DNA from: Heterohyrax brucei
Lineage: Eukaryota; Chordata; Mammalia; Hyracoidea; Procaviidae
Direction: 5' to 3'
DNA: 64,000 nt
Assembly (NCBI GenBank): GCA_028571685.1
Contig: CM053144.1
Location: forward strand, 93,340,171-93,404,170
Shown here: positions 61,991-64,000 of the stretch, piece after piece
Layout: every line of letters begins with the position of its first letter
How positions within the stretch are numbered: the stretch's first letter is position 1
The notes under the pieces: generated by a model
Databases searched by the model: none
The model's input: only the letters and a program-made list of their open reading frames with translations
Told to the model about the DNA's origin: nothing
Translations under genes and position numbers: made by a program

Positions 61991-63099
61991 CAGAAAATTA
62001 AGAATTGGTTTCATGGTAATTGCTCTCTAGTCCCAGCCATGTGCTAAGCCATCAGGATAAACTTTAGTACACACACATAGCTTAAAAGAAAACAACACTA
62101 GATTAAAATACAGCACATATCCATGGTTTTAAAATGACTACTTAGACCCTCCCTAGGCATTCCACAGTGTTGGTCTGGGAAGTACTGGAGGAAGAGTGGA
62201 GTCTCCTGCTTCACAGTTCAGCCTGTGTGTGTCTGCCTAAGTGTGCACATACTCGTGCACACACATAAAATAAACTTTATTATATAGAAAATAGTCATAG
62301 GCTTTTAATAAAGAATCTGTAAAGGTGGACAGACTGCATTTTACTGCTTCTATGATGCACATTTTTCATTTTTATATCTCTGAATTGGGATCTACCCTAG
62401 AAATTGATGGTGTGTCTGGTTTTTAATGAGCAGTGTTTCTTAAAGTGTGATTCATAAAATAATGTGATAAAAAATATGTTAAGAAATTTGAAAAAGATGA
62501 TTTATAAAGAGAGGGGTGACTTTGTCAGTATAACATGGTATTCTTAGCAGCTGTCATGGAAGAAGCCAGGCAAGTAGACCTTAAGTTTTATAGCCCTGTC
62601 TATACTTGTCATTTGACTTAAAATTTAAAATTCAGCTCCTCAGTTGCCCTGGCCACTTATGGCTGGTGACTGCCATGCTAGGTAAGTGCCTTATTACAGC
62701 ACAAATATTAAAGAAAAGATCTGTCATCACAGGAAGTCCAGCTCAACAGTGCTGGGCATAGGAGCTCACTATCTCGTATCCACAACTCCAAAATAGAAAA
62801 AAACTTTGAGATGTTTGCCATGAGCTCGTTTGGCACCAAAACTGACCTGAACTTACATGAGTCTGTTTTGCCTTACTTTATTGATAGCACATAGTCATAT
62901 GTTTCACCAAAACTATACCCCAAAAATATTAATGAGATTTCACAGCATGGATTAATGTGGAGGGCATCATACTGAAAATAAACTAAGTCAATTACAAAAG
63001 GACAAATGTATTGTATGAGACCATCACTATAAAAATTTATGAAAAGGTTTACACAGAAAGAAACAAGCTTTAATGCTTACAAGGGAGGGAGTGATGGGG

Positions 63100-64000
63100 T
63101 GGAAGGACTCTAAATAGATAACAGACAAGTAGTGACTTTGCTGGAGGATAAGACAGTACACAGTACTGGGGAAGCCAGCACAAGGCAAAATCACGGAAGC
63201 TCCATGGACACATTCAAGCTCCCTGAGGGACCAAATTGCAGGGCTGAGGGCTGTGGGGACTGTGGTCTCGGGGAATGTCTAGTTCAACAGGGTATCATAT
63301 GCAGTCCAGCAAGTCCACAGGCTTAATTGTTCTAAGTGCTACGTACGTCATTGTTAAATCACTACAGTCACCTTCATAGTGCTCTCCTTGGGAAGCTACG
63401 TACCAATGCCAGTGCTTAGTCCACCCTTCAGAGCAGTTTTGGAACTCTTTCTGGAATGGCTGTTGTGTACAGTGGCACCGTGGCAAGGTTGCAAACTTAA
63501 TTGTATGGTTGTCTGTGAGGAAGTTTATAGCCAGTAAACAAATAACTGTATTGGAACACCCTCCCTACTCACCTGATGTGGCCCGTATGACTTTTTTCTT
63601 TACCTCAAGATAAAGGAAATAGTGAAAGGAAGACATTTTGGTGACATTCAGGACATCAAGGGTAATACAATGACAGCTCTGATGGCTATTCCAGAAAAAG
63701 AGTTCCAAAATTGCTTTGAAGGGTAGACTACGCACTGACGTTGGTGCATAGCTTCCCAAGGGAAATACTTCCAAGGTGACCATAGTAATATTCAGCAATG
63801 AGGTGTGTAGCACTTTTTCTAGGATGAGTTCGCAAACTTAATTGGCAGTCCTGGTAGCTTATAAAGAAAATGTTGTGCGTTCTACTTTGGTGAATAACGT
63901 CTGAGGTCTTAAAAGCCTGTGAGCTGCCGTCTGGGATGCTCCTCTGGTCTCGCTCCTTTGAGAGCAAAGGAAAATAAAGAAAACTAAAGATACAAGGCAG
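63100..64000 (+). repeat. Unnamed poly(A)-tailed repeat, split by mariner remnants
   Basis: 63165-63290 matches 29470-29590 ('ctgagggaccaaattgcagg', 'ggctgagggctgtgggg'). 63855-63940 matches 29610-29680 and 845 ('ataaagaaaatgttgtgcg', 'ggtcttaaaagcctgtgagc'). The two parts are contiguous in the 29396 copy, so 63300-63850 was inserted. Confidence 0.6.
63300..63850. mobile_element. Mariner-type transposase remnants in inverted orientation
   Basis: 63455-63345 (minus) reads FQNCSEGWTKHWHWYVASQG and YEGD. 63555-63790 (plus) contains the same C-terminal region of a mariner transposase (PPYSPD, then FQNCFEGW across a broken frame). 'attccagaaa' and 'gagttccaaaa' occur on opposite strands. 'cttaattg' recurs at about 63330, 63495 and 63838 and may mark old terminal repeats. 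No intact DD(D/E) domain. Confidence 0.65.

Larger units (their letters stand above)
61580..64000 (+). other. MTO1 intron 11 (start)
   Basis: Holds an AfroSINE, a copy of the unnamed repeat, and mariner remnants. 61992-63090 shows no recognised feature. Confidence 0.75.

Noticed and set aside
61580-64000. Search for the last MTO1 exon
   Set aside because: No sequence for the expected IGAAS...GVTPAAI stretch was found. It is taken to lie to the right.

Overview
The window is mammalian nuclear DNA, and the repeats point to an afrotherian, most likely an elephant or a close paenungulate relative. There are more than twenty AfroSINE-type copies (head near 'ccctggtggcatagtggtt', tail near 'gtcgctatgagtcggaa'), an RTE-type LINE whose 3' end shares that tail, several L1 insertions, and ERVL-MaLR-like LTRs. 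Two genes are present, both split by introns and both running off the window.

Left half, minus strand: CGAS (cyclic GMP-AMP synthase, also called MB21D1). Exon 1 (20920-20018), exon 2 (8517-8298) and exon 3 (2826-2590) join in frame at canonical GT/AG sites. They encode about 453 residues: the disordered N-terminus, the nucleotidyltransferase core with all three acidic metal ligands, and part of the Mab21 domain. The remaining C-terminal exons lie left of position 1. Exon 1 carries an in-frame tandem duplication of about 82 residues in the N-terminal tail, which accounts for its extra length over human.

Right half, plus strand: MTO1 (FAD-dependent subunit of the mitochondrial tRNA uridine-34 carboxymethylaminomethyl-modifying enzyme, orthologue of bacterial MnmG/GidA). 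Exons 1-11 lie between 34050 and 61579 and give 639 codons in one frame. The final exon lies right of the window. The CpG-rich promoter has a perfect CRE and a YY1-type site over a seven-codon upstream ORF.

The genes are head to head about 13.1 kb apart, matching my recollection of the mammalian CGAS-MTO1 order. The interval between them and the long introns hold nested retrotransposons: a MaLR provirus carrying a betaretrovirus-like solo LTR, an RTE LINE split by a MaLR LTR, antisense L1 copies with 11-17 bp target duplications, an unnamed poly(A)-tailed repeat seen several times, an inverted pair of mariner transposase remnants, and an unexplained long inverted repeat in MTO1 intron 4. I found no other gene, no functional RNA gene and no convincing processed pseudogene. 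The two genes have unrelated roles (cytosolic DNA sensing; mitochondrial tRNA modification). Exon boundaries are read to the base. Repeat boundaries are approximate unless target-site duplications are given.
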